Below are positions 46,435 through 53,997 of a DNA stretch of 55,052 nucleotides, piece by piece; positions within the stretch are counted from its first letter, which is position 1, and every line of letters begins with the position of its first letter. The notes below the pieces were generated by a model that was not told the origin of the DNA, searched no databases, and saw only the letters and a program-made list of their open reading frames with translations. The DNA comes from Methanobacteriota archaeon (GTDB taxonomy: Archaea > Thermoplasmatota > Thermoplasmata > SG8-5 > JACRNV01): positions 1 to 55,052 of the forward strand of contig JACRNV010000027.1 of assembly GCA_016214785.1 (NCBI GenBank), read 5' to 3'. The translations under genes were made by a program, and so were the position numbers.

Positions 46435-48240
46435 ATGACCGGGAAGCTAAGCAGCGCGGACGGAGTGAAGTGGAACCTCAACGATCTGTTCAAGGGATAC
46501 GACGACCCGAACCTCGACAAGGCGCTCAAGAAGGTCCTGGCGGACGTGCAGACCTTCGAGAAGAAATACAAGGGCAAGCTCGGCAAGGGCATGGAGCCCA
46601 AGGAGATGCTCGACGTCATCAGAAATTATGAGAACCTCACCGTAGACTTCGTCAAGCCGCTGGTATTCGTCGAGCTGCTCTTCGCCTCGGACACGAGCAA
46701 GCCCGAGCACGGCGCCGTCCTCGCCAAGGTCAGGGAGCAAGTATCGGTCGTAAGGACGCATCTTCTTTTCGTGGAGCTCGAATGGTGCGCCCTCGACGAC
46801 AAGGATGCAGACGTATTCATCAGGGCGCCGGAGCTGGAGAAGTACAGCAACTTCCTGAAATCCCAGCGCAGGTTCAAGCCCCACAAGCTCAGCGAGCCCG
46901 AGGAGAGGCTCTTGGAGATGATGTCCAACACGGGCAAGAGGGCGTTCGTCAGGCTCTTCGACGAGACCGTCAATTCCATGGAGATCGAGGTCACGGTCGA
47001 TGGCGAGACGAAGAAGATGCCCCTCGAGAGCGGCCTCTCCCTCCTCCACCACCCCGAAAGGAAGCGCCGCGAGGCCGCCAACAAAGCCATCACCAACGGC
47101 CTTAAGCCCAACGCGAAGCTCGTGACTTACATCCTGAACACCATCGCCCAGGACCACTTCGTCGAGGACAAGATGAGGAGGTTCCCGAACATGATGAGCG
47201 AGCGCAACCTGCAGAACGAGGTCGACGGCAAGGTCGTGCAAATCCTTCTGGAGGCCTCGAAAAAGAACGTTCAGATGGTCGCCCGCTACTACAACCTGAA
47301 GCGCAAGCTCCTCGGCCTCGACAAGCTCTACGACTACGACAGGTACGCGCCCGTCGGCGTAGACCTCCCCCGCTGCGACTACCTGACCGGGAAGGCGATG
47401 ACCCTCGAAGCCTACGAGAGCTTCTCGCCGAGAATGAGGGACATGGCTCAGGAGTTCTTCGACAAGAACTGGATCGACGCGGAGCTCAGGCCCGGGAAGG
47501 AGGGCGGTGCGTTCTGCGCAGGCACGACGCCGGACATGCACCCCTATGTCAAGCTCAACTACACCGACCAGCTGGGCGACGTGATGACGATGGCCCACGA
47601 GCTCGGCCACGGCATCCACGGCCACCTCTCGCAGAAGCAGGGGATGCTCCAGATGGACACGTCGCTGGCCGTCGCCGAGACCGCCAGCGTCTTCGGCGAG
47701 ATGCTCGTCTTCAGGATGATGATGGAGCGGGAGAAGGACCCGAAGGTCAGGCTCGCGCTCCTATGCAGCAAGATAGAGGACTCATTCGCAACGGCCTTCA
47801 GGCAGACGATGATGACCGAGTTCGAGAGCAGGGTCCACGCCGCGCGAAGGGACAAGGGGGAGCAGAAGGTCGAGACCTACAACCAGTACTGGATGGAGGT
47901 CAACGAGGCGATGTTCGTCGGCTCGGTCGAGCTGACGGAGGGCTACGCATGGTGGTGGACGTACGTCCTGCACTTCTTCCACTACCACTTCTACACGTAC
48001 GCCTACGCCTTCGGCGAGATACTCGTGCTCTCGCTGTATGCCAAGTACCAGAAGGAAGGAAAGCCTTTCACCGACAAGTACATTGAGATGCTCGAATCAG
48101 GCAGCTCGGTGCCGCCGAGAGAGCTGGTCGCGAAGGTGGGCGTAGACCTGGAGGACCCGATGTTCTGGCAGAACGGCTTCGACCTCATCGGCCAGATGGT
48201 CGCCGACGCGGAGAGGCTCGCCAAGGAAATAGGAGGTTGA
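46435..48240 (+). CDS. pepF: M3-family oligoendopeptidase (PepF-like)
   Basis: A 601-residue zinc metallopeptidase of family M3 that cleaves peptides of about 7-20 residues in the cytoplasm. The zinc motif is HELGH at 388-392 (MAHELGHGIHGHL); the third ligand lies in AVAETASVFGEM. The N-terminal helical domain and the C-terminal AYAFGEILVLSLYAKYQKEG are as in PepF. It has no signal peptide. It is followed after 4 nt by the thioredoxin gene, so the three genes to 49500 form an operon. A weak CCCTAATACCCC box and the 66-bp mobile element lie upstream. Confidence 0.94.
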   Translation: MTGKLSSADGVKWNLNDLFKGYDDPNLDKALKKVLADVQTFEKKYKGKLGKGMEPKEMLDVIRNYENLTVDFVKPLVFVELLFASDTSKPEHGAVLAKVREQVSVVRTHLLFVELEWCALDDKDADVFIRAPELEKYSNFLKSQRRFKPHKLSEPEERLLEMMSNTGKRAFVRLFDETVNSMEIEVTVDGETKKMPLESGLSLLHHPERKRREAANKAITNGLKPNAKLVTYILNTIAQDHFVEDKMRRFPNMMSERNLQNEVDGKVVQILLEASKKNVQMVARYYNLKRKLLGLDKLYDYDRYAPVGVDLPRCDYLTGKAMTLEAYESFSPRMRDMAQEFFDKNWIDAELRPGKEGGAFCAGTTPDMHPYVKLNYTDQLGDVMTMAHELGHGIHGHLSQKQGMLQMDTSLAVAETASVFGEMLVFRMMMEREKDPKVRLALLCSKIEDSFATAFRQTMMTEFESRVHAARRDKGEQKVETYNQYWMEVNEAMFVGSVELTEGYAWWWTYVLHFFHYHFYTYAYAFGEILVLSLYAKYQKEGKPFTDKYIEMLESGSSVPPRELVAKVGVDLEDPMFWQNGFDLIGQMVADAERLAKEIGG

Positions 48241-48244
48241 AGGG

Positions 48245-48559
48245 ATGGCAGAGGGGATAACGACACTGACGGACGCCGCGTTCGAGGCGTTCGTGAAGAA
48301 GAACAGGCACTGCATGATAGACTTCTGGGCGGAGTGGTGCGGGCCGTGCATGCGCATGGCCCCCATCTACGCCGACGCGGCCAAGAGGCTGAGCGGGAAA
48401 GTGGCGTTCGCGAAGATGAACATCGACGAGAACCAGAAGGTCGCCAAGGAGTACGGCATCATGAGCATACCCACCTTCCTGGTATTCAAGGACGGCGAGC
48501 ACTGCAGCACCCTCGTCGGGATGAAGAGCGCGGCCGAGCTCGAGGCCGCGCTGAAGTGA
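48245..48559 (+). CDS. trxA: thioredoxin
   Basis: A 104-residue thioredoxin with the classical active site WCGPC (Cys32, Cys35), the buried acid in IDFWAEW and cis-Pro in MSIPTFLVFKDG. GGAGGTTGAAGGG precedes the ATG. The thioredoxin reductase gene begins two bases after the stop, giving a complete reduction pair; the FTR system at 39934 may be a second electron source for it. Confidence 0.95.
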   Translation: MAEGITTLTDAAFEAFVKKNRHCMIDFWAEWCGPCMRMAPIYADAAKRLSGKVAFAKMNIDENQKVAKEYGIMSIPTFLVFKDGEHCSTLVGMKSAAELEAALK

Positions 48560-48561
48560 TT

Positions 48562-49500
48562 ATGCCTGACGCGGCCTATGACCTGGTGATAGTCGGCGCC
48601 GGGCCCGCCGGGCTCTCCGGCGCCATTTACGCGGCGAGGGCCGGCCTGCGGGCGGTCGTGCTGGACAGGGGCGTGGCCGGCGGGACGGTGATGCTCACCC
48701 CGATGATGGACAACTACCTCGGCGTCGGCTCGGTGAAGGGGATGGCGCTCGCCAAGGAGATGAAGGCGCACGCCTCCAGGTACGCCGAGATACGCGAGGG
48801 CGTAAATGTCTCGGATGTTTCATTGTGCGACGATATCTTCTCCGTAACCACCGATTCCGGCAGTCTGCAAGCTAAGGCCCTGCTCATCGCCACCGGCGGC
48901 AGGCACAGGACCCTTGGAATCCCGGGGGAGGAGAGGCTCGCCGGGCGCGGGGTGTCGTACTGCGCGACCTGCGATGGCTTCCTTTTCAAGGGGAAGAGCG
49001 TGGTTGTCGTAGGCGGCGGCAGCACCGCGCTCACGGAAGCCGCGTACCTGGTTCGGCTGGGCATCGACGTGACGCTCGTCCATCGCAGGGCCGAGATGCG
49101 CGCCGAGCGCTCCCTCCAGGACGATTACAGATCGCTCAACGGCAAGTTGGCGCTCAATTCCGTCGTTGAAGAAATACTCGGCGAGAAGAGGGTCGAGGGC
49201 GTGAGGCTCAGGCGCCTCGACACGGGCAGGGCCGAGGTGCTAAAATGCGACGGCGCGTTCATATCCATCGGCTACGAGCCGAGCAACGAGCTCGCGAAGC
49301 GGCTCGGCCTTGAATTGAACCCCGACGGCACAATAAAAACGGACAGGGCGCAGCGCACGTCGATGCACTACGTCTACGCGGCCGGGGACATCACCGGAGG
49401 CGTCATGCAGGCCATCACGGGGGCGGCGGCGGGCGCCGTGGCGGCGCTCTCGGCGTACGAGGACCTCGCCAAGCCTTACTGGAGGAGAGCGATAAAGTAG
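48562..49500 (+). CDS. trxB: thioredoxin reductase
   Basis: A 312-residue flavoprotein of the low-molecular-weight type. It has the FAD motif GAGPAG (12-17), redox CATC (134-137), a second Rossmann motif GGGSTA, an HRRAEMRA segment with arginines that favour NADPH, and the C-terminal FAD motif AAGDITG. The start is set by adjacency to the thioredoxin stop and by homology; the frame extends upstream only as a shadow of the thioredoxin gene. Confidence 0.95.
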   Translation: MPDAAYDLVIVGAGPAGLSGAIYAARAGLRAVVLDRGVAGGTVMLTPMMDNYLGVGSVKGMALAKEMKAHASRYAEIREGVNVSDVSLCDDIFSVTTDSGSLQAKALLIATGGRHRTLGIPGEERLAGRGVSYCATCDGFLFKGKSVVVVGGGSTALTEAAYLVRLGIDVTLVHRRAEMRAERSLQDDYRSLNGKLALNSVVEEILGEKRVEGVRLRRLDTGRAEVLKCDGAFISIGYEPSNELAKRLGLELNPDGTIKTDRAQRTSMHYVYAAGDITGGVMQAITGAAAGAVAALSAYEDLAKPYWRRAIK

Positions 49501-49516
49501 GCGCAGCTGTTGACAA

Positions 49517-49560
49517 TTTTCATAACAGCGAATTAGCACTCATTGTTTTTCGGGCAGGAG
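49517..49560. repeat. degenerate copy of the gene-end hairpin repeat
   Basis: GCGAATTAGCACTCATTGTTTTTCGGGCAGGAG closely follows the core of the 39893-39936 element (GCGCTCATTGTTTTCCGGCTAAGAATG), but the outer arms have decayed. As with the others, the site is between convergent genes. Confidence 0.5.
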
Positions 49561-49565
49561 CGGTT

Positions 49566-50153
49566 TCACTTCTTTCTCTTCGATTTGTGCGTGATTACGG
49601 CCAGGCCGGCTGCGAGCGGAGCCCATACCAGATACGTCAATATGCTGTCCGGGCTGACGAGGCACCATTTGCCTCCGCCGTCCGGTTCGGGCGCAGCCGC
49701 GACGTTGATGTAGTAGTCCCAGGAGCGCGTCGAGTTCTCGCTCCAGTCCGATATCATGCCAGGGTCCTGCGCCTGGATGGTTATCCTCACGAGGTGCTGG
49801 CCGGCCGTGGCGTTGGCCGGTATCGCGACGCTCCAGAGGAACGCGAAGCTGCCACCTCCCGTGAGAACCTTCGGAACGTCGGGATGCTCCTGGTAGGGCT
49901 CGTTCGCGCTCCAGTCGAGCCTCAATCCCAGATAGGCAATCCTCATGCTGGAATTGCCCGTGTTGTCGAGCCTGAAGCTGAAGGTGTACTCTCCTCCGGC
50001 GGTTATCTTGGTCGGCGCGGTAAAGCCGCCGGTCGCCTGCCATGCATCGGCCGCGCCGGAAGACAATGCCAATGCCGCGATGAGTCCGACGGAGAAAATC
50101 GCAGCCGTGGGGGACGCGCGAAGCAGTCTATTCACCGGGGTGGGATGCCACAT
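49566..50153 (-). CDS. small membrane-anchored extracellular beta-sandwich protein
   Basis: A 195-residue protein with an N-terminal signal (AAIFSVGLIAALALSSGAADAW), about 130 extracellular residues that look like one Ig-like or CARDB-like beta sandwich (ITAGGEYTFSFRLDNTGNSS; AGQHLVRITIQAQDPG), and a C-terminal helix ILTYLVWAPLAAGLAVITH ending KSKRKK. No catalytic motif is seen. I start at the ATG at 50153. The open frame that runs farther upstream crosses the target duplication into the transposon and is an artefact of the insertion, which sits 28 nt before this ATG and has probably cut the gene off from its promoter. Confidence 0.7.
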   Translation of the reverse strand: MWHPTPVNRLLRASPTAAIFSVGLIAALALSSGAADAWQATGGFTAPTKITAGGEYTFSFRLDNTGNSSMRIAYLGLRLDWSANEPYQEHPDVPKVLTGGGSFAFLWSVAIPANATAGQHLVRITIQAQDPGMISDWSENSTRSWDYYINVAAAPEPDGGGKWCLVSPDSILTYLVWAPLAAGLAVITHKSKRKK

Positions 50154-50320
50154 TCCGCTAATAATGGTTCCTGCGCCGGCCGGCTTTGCACAGAAAGTCG
50201 CTCCTGCACAGAAAGTCGGGGGACTTGCACATAAAGTCATACCGTGGCAACTTTCGGCCACCTCCTCCCAACCTTAATATAACAACGATTCCCTATATGC
50301 AGTAAAGTGAGGGATATAAT

Positions 50321-51052
50321 ATGCCACCAGTACCTGAAAGAAGATATTTGCGCTACGTAGTGACATCGACCCTATCGAAGGTAATTGCGCCGCTGAATAA
50401 CGAGCAAATCCTAAGGCTCACGGCGAGAAGGAGTTGGGAGAACGAGAAAGTCCATTTAGACCCCCCACACCATTATATTGAGCACACAAATTCGTCGAAA
50501 ACGTGGATAGATGTGGACTATAATGGACGTGTCGATGGCACTTTCGACAAAGAGGGGCTATTAACATTTTTAACGAGGTCGGGGGCATTGGATATGACCG
50601 TTCAGGAAATGGATGTCATGCTTCCAGATAATCCAGCCATCCTCCAGAGAATTGCTGACCGTTTTGAAGACTCCAAAATAAAGGAGCAACCGCTTGTAAT
50701 ACGCTACGTATCAAACCCTCTACGGAGAGAGAAAGAGGATAACGACTATACGAGAAAGGTACGGGCGAATACAACGGAAATCGAAAGGCAACTTGGTTTT
50801 GACCCCGCAAGTCTTGACTTGCATTATGGCATACCCCTATCGACATGGCGAGAAGTAGCGCGTGGTGTCATTTCCAAGCAATATCAGGATTGGTTGAAAA
50901 GTTGGCAAACGAAATGGCATGATGACCTACCTCCTGAGATTATTCGAGACATATCCAGAACGGTTCACCCCGATATGTGCGGGGGCAGGGAGTACACTTT
51001 GCGGCGCGGCACTCAGGACGGTTGGACACTAACAGCGCATGAGGATTCTTAA
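50321..51052 (+). CDS. transposon cargo protein of unknown function
   Basis: A 243-residue soluble protein I do not recognise. It has no signal or membrane segment. The sequence is mixed alpha/beta in its first 130 residues (PHHYIEHTNSSKTWIDVDYN; LTFLTRSGALDMTVQEMDVM) and helical with charged segments after that. Near the end IIRDISRTVHPDMCGGREY has a DnaJ-like HPD-x2-GG pattern, but no J-domain is present around it. GTGAGGG 8 nt upstream supports the ATG. Its stop overlaps that of the convergent ParB-like gene (shared TTAA). It may be a transposition or plasmid-maintenance accessory; nothing proves this. Confidence 0.6.
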   Translation: MPPVPERRYLRYVVTSTLSKVIAPLNNEQILRLTARRSWENEKVHLDPPHHYIEHTNSSKTWIDVDYNGRVDGTFDKEGLLTFLTRSGALDMTVQEMDVMLPDNPAILQRIADRFEDSKIKEQPLVIRYVSNPLRREKEDNDYTRKVRANTTEIERQLGFDPASLDLHYGIPLSTWREVARGVISKQYQDWLKSWQTKWHDDLPPEIIRDISRTVHPDMCGGREYTLRRGTQDGWTLTAHEDS

Positions 51053-51891
51053 AGGAATCCCTCGCGTTTTAGCCATTGCTCAACGGCGAGCTGGACGATT
51101 TCCTCCCATGATAGGTCGCGCTTTTCGGCGGCCTTAATGATGCCTTTGCTTACCTTTGAGTCGAATCTTAACTCTACTTCGACATTTACAGCCCTGAAAG
51201 CTTGGTCAACCATTTCCTTTACCGGCTTCTTCTCGAAGGATTCGGGTTCCATTTCCGCCTTTGCTTTAATGTATGTTACAGCCCTTTTTACATCTTCACG
51301 CGGCCTATCTTTTAAAGCTTCGAACATTTCCACCTGTTTCTTTGGAGTCTCCCGAAATACTTCTTTTGCCGCTCTTGATATTACATCGACTTTAGTAATA
51401 TCCCTTGGGATAGAAACAGGAGCATGCTCCTGTTTTCCTTTCTTTACGTCTCGAATAATTCCAACTAATCTCGCAGCTTCTAACTGTTGATTCACGGTTC
51501 TTTCTGAAACCGTGAACGCCTTTGCTACTGCCTGATATGTGCCAAATATCTCATACGCTTTGGCATAGACTTCTGCCTCCTCGCTTGGCTCAAGGACATG
51601 TCTTTGAATATTCTCAATAGCACTTTCTATAAAGGCTTCGTTGTCGCTCATTTCCTTTACTATACAAGGAATTTTCTTTAAACCGATATTTTTTGCGGCA
51701 CGATACCGTAGGCTTCCAGCAACGATTAAAACGTCCTTGCCCTTCTCTCTTACGATTATTGGCTCAAGGATACCATATTTTTCGATGCTGTCCTCAAGCT
51801 CCGTAATATCTGATGCGCCCTTGCGCACATTGACGGGGTCAATTTTCAATCGCTCAGTTGGTATCTCCCTTTGCTCTATGATTTTTGACAT
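51049..51891 (-). CDS. ParB-like DNA-binding protein in the transposon
   Basis: A 280-residue protein. Residues 1-80 are a ParB/Spo0J N-terminal domain (PVNVRKGASDITELEDSIEKYGILEPIIV, then VAGSLRYRAAKNIGLKKIPCIV; the catalytic GERRxRA box is GSLRYRA). SAIENIQRHVLEPSEEA is ParB box II, and residues about 105-145 form a helix-turn-helix (TYQAVAKAFTVSERTVNQQLEAA). The last 45 residues (VEVELRFDSKVSKGIIKAAE, LSWEEIVQLAVEQWLKREG) look like a ribbon-helix-helix dimerisation region. No ParA is nearby. It may regulate the transposon, aid target immunity, or be plasmid-derived. GGAGGTG before this ATG sets the start; a GTG nine bases earlier is inside that site. Confidence 0.85.
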   Translation of the reverse strand: MSKIIEQREIPTERLKIDPVNVRKGASDITELEDSIEKYGILEPIIVREKGKDVLIVAGSLRYRAAKNIGLKKIPCIVKEMSDNEAFIESAIENIQRHVLEPSEEAEVYAKAYEIFGTYQAVAKAFTVSERTVNQQLEAARLVGIIRDVKKGKQEHAPVSIPRDITKVDVISRAAKEVFRETPKKQVEMFEALKDRPREDVKRAVTYIKAKAEMEPESFEKKPVKEMVDQAFRAVNVEVELRFDSKVSKGIIKAAEKRDLSWEEIVQLAVEQWLKREGFL

Positions 51892-51925
51892 AGCTATCAC
51901 ACCTCCATATTTTTCTCAGATATAA

Positions 51926-52072
51926 TTACTTCCTCCTCGCTCTATTCCAGTATGGACTCTTGCATTTGGGGCATACTCTCGGCTCATCTTTTTTTCGCGC
52001 CGCCCATTCGTGGCCGCAACGCTCGCATTTGTATCCATCAACGCTCATTTTGACTTTCATAGCTATCGTCAT
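51926..52072 (-). CDS. 48-residue zinc-ribbon protein
   Basis: A small protein too short for usual gene finders. It contains two knuckles, YKCERCGHEW and VCPKCKSPYW (CxxC-x14-CxxC), followed by a basic tail NRARRK, so a single zinc ribbon likely to contact DNA or RNA. A TTTATATA box (52090-52097) is about 25 nt before the ATG, giving a leaderless transcript; a second in-frame ATG lies four codons in. The ParB-like gene follows after 34 nt, so the two form a mini-operon diverging from the transposase. Confidence 0.7.
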   Translation of the reverse strand: MTIAMKVKMSVDGYKCERCGHEWAARKKDEPRVCPKCKSPYWNRARRK

Positions 52073-52089
52073 GCTGTATAACTTAATGG

Positions 52090-52097
52090 TATATAAA
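52090..52097 (-). promoter_or_regulatory. TATA box of the zinc-ribbon/ParB-like operon
   Basis: TTTATATA on the minus strand, about 22-25 nt before the zinc-ribbon ATG at 52072. It lies in a divergent control region that also contains several GGTATAT and GTGTATT repeats. Confidence 0.6.
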
Positions 52098-52154
52098 CAT
52101 TTGGTATATGATTTAGTGGTGTATTCCCTGTAAATATATGTTTTAATAGTAAGG

Positions 52155-52190
52155 TTTATATCCTACGTAGTGTATTACCATGTGGTAATA
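52155..52190 (+). promoter_or_regulatory. transposase promoter with overlapping palindromic operator
   Basis: TTTATATCC (52155-52163) is the TATA box. The predicted transcription start about 26 nt downstream falls inside the palindrome TATTACCA-TG-TGGTAATA (52173-52190). A protein bound there would block initiation. Candidate ligands are the ParB-like or zinc-ribbon proteins encoded divergently. Confidence 0.55.
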
Positions 52191-52210
52191 TACCAAAATA
52201 GGTGATACCG

Positions 52211-53449
52211 ATGGAAAACGAAAACACGGCAAGGGCGATAAGGGCGCGTGCGATAGTGGCAGAGAAGAACGCAATCCAAAAGGTCGGGGAGCATACCTTC
52301 GCGGTAAAATCCCAATCGGGGGAAGGGCGGTATAAGATAGACAACTGTAGTGGTTGGAAATGCAATTGCCTTGACCACGAGAAGCGCGGGGTGGATTGCA
52401 AGCACATATTGGCGACGAAATACTACTTGGAAATCCAGAAGGGCTCACCCGAAGGGACGGTCACGGAGAAGGTGCGCTTGACATATTCACAGGCATGGAC
52501 GGCCTATAACGCCGCTCAGAAGGAGGAGGTCAGGCTGTTCGACGCCCTGCTGAAAGACCTCGTGCAAGCCATCCCCGAGCCTGAGCAAAAGATGGGTAGG
52601 CCACACTTGCCCGTGCGCGAGGTTCTATTCTGCGCCGTCCAGAAAGTCTATTCTCAACTATCCAGCAGGAGGGCATACAGCCTCTTTGAGAACGCAATCG
52701 AGCGCGGGCAAATCGCCCATGTGCCGTCGTTCAATATGCCAACTATCCTTCTCAACAAGCCAGAGATAACCCCGCTACTCCACGAGTTAATCATGCGCTC
52801 TGCGATGCCGTTAGAAAGCATAGAAACAGACTTCTCGGTAGATTCGACGGGATTCAGAACGACCACGTTCAGCGCATACAACGGAGAAAAGCACCACATT
52901 AAGAGGGTAAATCGCTGGCTCAAGGCGCATATCTGCGCCGGAGTTAAGACTAATATAGTAACGAGCATCGCCATAACCGAGGAAAACGGCGCGGATTGCC
53001 CTCAGTTCGAGCCGTTGATGAGAAAGACGGCAGAATCATTCGCCATCGGAGAAGTCAGCGCAGACAAGGCCTACTCCTCACGCGACAACCTTGAGGCCAT
53101 AGATGGCATGGGCGGGATAGCATACATACCGTTCAAAAAGAACGCTACTGGCAAGGCCAAAGGCTCGTCGATATGGCATAAGATGTACCACTACTTCCAG
53201 CTTCACCGCGAGGAGTTTGAAGCCCACTACCACAAGAGGAGCAACGTAGAGGCTACCAATGCGGCCATCAAGAGGAAATTCGGCGAGACCTTGAAATCAA
53301 AGAACTTCACCGCGCAGGTGAATGAGCTACTTGCGAAAATCGTAGCCTACAACCTGACGGTCATTATCCACGAAATGCACGAGAACGGCGTCCAGCCGGA
53401 CTTCCTGCACCTAAACTCAACCGTCTGCACAGAAAGTCCCACCGTTTAG
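52211..53449 (+). CDS. DDE transposase with N-terminal SWIM zinc finger
   Basis: A 412-residue transposase. A SWIM finger CNC-x9-CKH (Cys51, Cys53, Cys63, His65) lies in the first 70 residues, a DNA-binding module unusual for insertion-sequence transposases. The IS4/IS5-like DDE core follows with Asp211 in FSVDSTGF, Asp285 in VSADKAYSSR and Glu347 in RSNVEATNAAIKRKFG. All catalytic residues are present and the frame is intact, so it may be active. The last seven codons lie in the right-end TGCACAGAAAGTC motif. AGGTGAT just before the ATG is the ribosome-binding site; the upstream GTG at 52202 overlaps it. Confidence 0.93.
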   Translation: MENENTARAIRARAIVAEKNAIQKVGEHTFAVKSQSGEGRYKIDNCSGWKCNCLDHEKRGVDCKHILATKYYLEIQKGSPEGTVTEKVRLTYSQAWTAYNAAQKEEVRLFDALLKDLVQAIPEPEQKMGRPHLPVREVLFCAVQKVYSQLSSRRAYSLFENAIERGQIAHVPSFNMPTILLNKPEITPLLHELIMRSAMPLESIETDFSVDSTGFRTTTFSAYNGEKHHIKRVNRWLKAHICAGVKTNIVTSIAITEENGADCPQFEPLMRKTAESFAIGEVSADKAYSSRDNLEAIDGMGGIAYIPFKKNATGKAKGSSIWHKMYHYFQLHREEFEAHYHKRSNVEATNAAIKRKFGETLKSKNFTAQVNELLAKIVAYNLTVIIHEMHENGVQPDFLHLNSTVCTESPTV

Positions 53450-53558
53450 GGACTTCTTGTGCAAAGCCTGCGCCGGCCGCAAGGTTTATATCGCGCAATC
53501 TCGCTCTTTTTCCGAAATAAATTCGACGGCCAGAATAATTCTCATGCGGTGCTATTAT

Positions 53559-53580
53559 ATCCTTTCAGCGCGGAAAGGAT
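53559..53580. repeat. hairpin in the gar1 upstream region
   Basis: ATCCTTTC (53559-53566) and GAAAGGAT (53573-53580) form a perfect 8-bp stem. It lies in the 189-base stretch between the transposon and gar1, which also holds a TTTATATC box at 53486-53493 next to the transposon end. No gene is seen in this stretch. Confidence 0.4.
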
Positions 53581-53604
53581 GGCTATTACATAAATGATGC
53601 GTAA

Positions 53605-53614
53605 GCTTTAAATA
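53605..53614 (+). promoter_or_regulatory. TATA box of the gar1-tfb operon
   Basis: GCTTTAAATA gives a predicted start near 53636 and a leader of about 30 nt with AAAGGAGA before the gar1 ATG. Confidence 0.6.
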
Positions 53615-53667
53615 CAAGCCTGATACTAGCACTCGCCCCAAAAGTAAATAAAGGAGATGTTCGGCAG

Positions 53668-53997
53668 ATGATACCCCTCGGCACCGTGGAGACGCTGACA
53701 TACGGCGGGAACATCCTGGTGCGCGCGAGGTTCGCGCCGCGCGAGGGTTCGGTCGTCTGCGACAGGCTCGGGAAGCGGCTCGGCTTCGTCAAGCGGGTCT
53801 TCGGGCCCGTGAAGGAGCCGTTCGTCACCGTGGCCGCGCGCGAGAGGGCGGGGCTGTCGTGCATAGGCGCGGAGGTCTTCGTCGACGAGCGCGTGCCCGA
53901 GCGGCGCGCCGGACATCGCCCCTCGAATGGGAGGAACCTCCGAAAAGGAGGGGGTGAGGACAGATGGTCAAAAAGAAGGAAAAGACCGACGAGATAA
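53668..53997 (+). CDS. gar1: H/ACA RNA-protein component Gar1
   Basis: A 109-residue protein. The first 75 residues are the small Gar1 beta-barrel ([35 protein letters not shown]) that joins Cbf5 in box H/ACA particles guiding pseudouridylation of rRNA and tRNA. The C-terminal third is basic ([20 protein letters not shown]) and may contact RNA. It overlaps the TFB gene by 34 bases. Gar1 next to TFB is a conserved archaeal gene pair, supporting both calls. Confidence 0.92.
   Translation: MIPLGTVETLTYGGNILVRARFAPREGSVVCDRLGKRLGFVKRVFGPVKEPFVTVAARERAGLSCIGAEVFVDERVPERRAGHRPSNGRNLRKGGGEDRWSKRRKRPTR

Larger units (their letters stand above)
50182..53468. mobile_element. 3.3 kb transposon with SWIM-DDE transposase and ParB-like cargo
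   Basis: The element is bounded by perfect 10-bp direct repeats TGCGCCGGCC (50172-50181 and 53469-53478). Its ends are inverted, GGCTTTGCACA at left and TGTGCAAAGCC (with one extra T before GTGC) at right. The left end carries three direct TGCACAKAAAGTC motifs (50187, 50205, 50226), and the right end one more in the same orientation (53426), probably transposase-binding sites. Inside are an unknown gene, a ParB-like gene, a zinc-ribbon gene and the transposase. The intact target duplication and open genes indicate a recent insertion. The cargo is AT-richer than the flanks. Confidence 0.92.

Noticed and set aside
50154-50261. N-terminal extension of the small surface protein rich in Cys (36 codons before 50153)
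   Set aside because: It crosses the 10-bp target duplication and reads transposon-end sequence, so it is produced by the insertion. A normal signal peptide starts at the ATG at 50153.
50940-51000. DnaJ domain in the unknown cargo protein (VHPDMCGG)
   Set aside because: Only an HPD-like tripeptide is present; the helices around it do not follow the J-domain pattern and it is near the C-terminus.
53590-53625. Box C/D small RNA (ATGATG and CTGA boxes)
   Set aside because: The boxes are only about 24 bases apart, there is no terminal stem, and the segment overlaps the gar1 TATA box.
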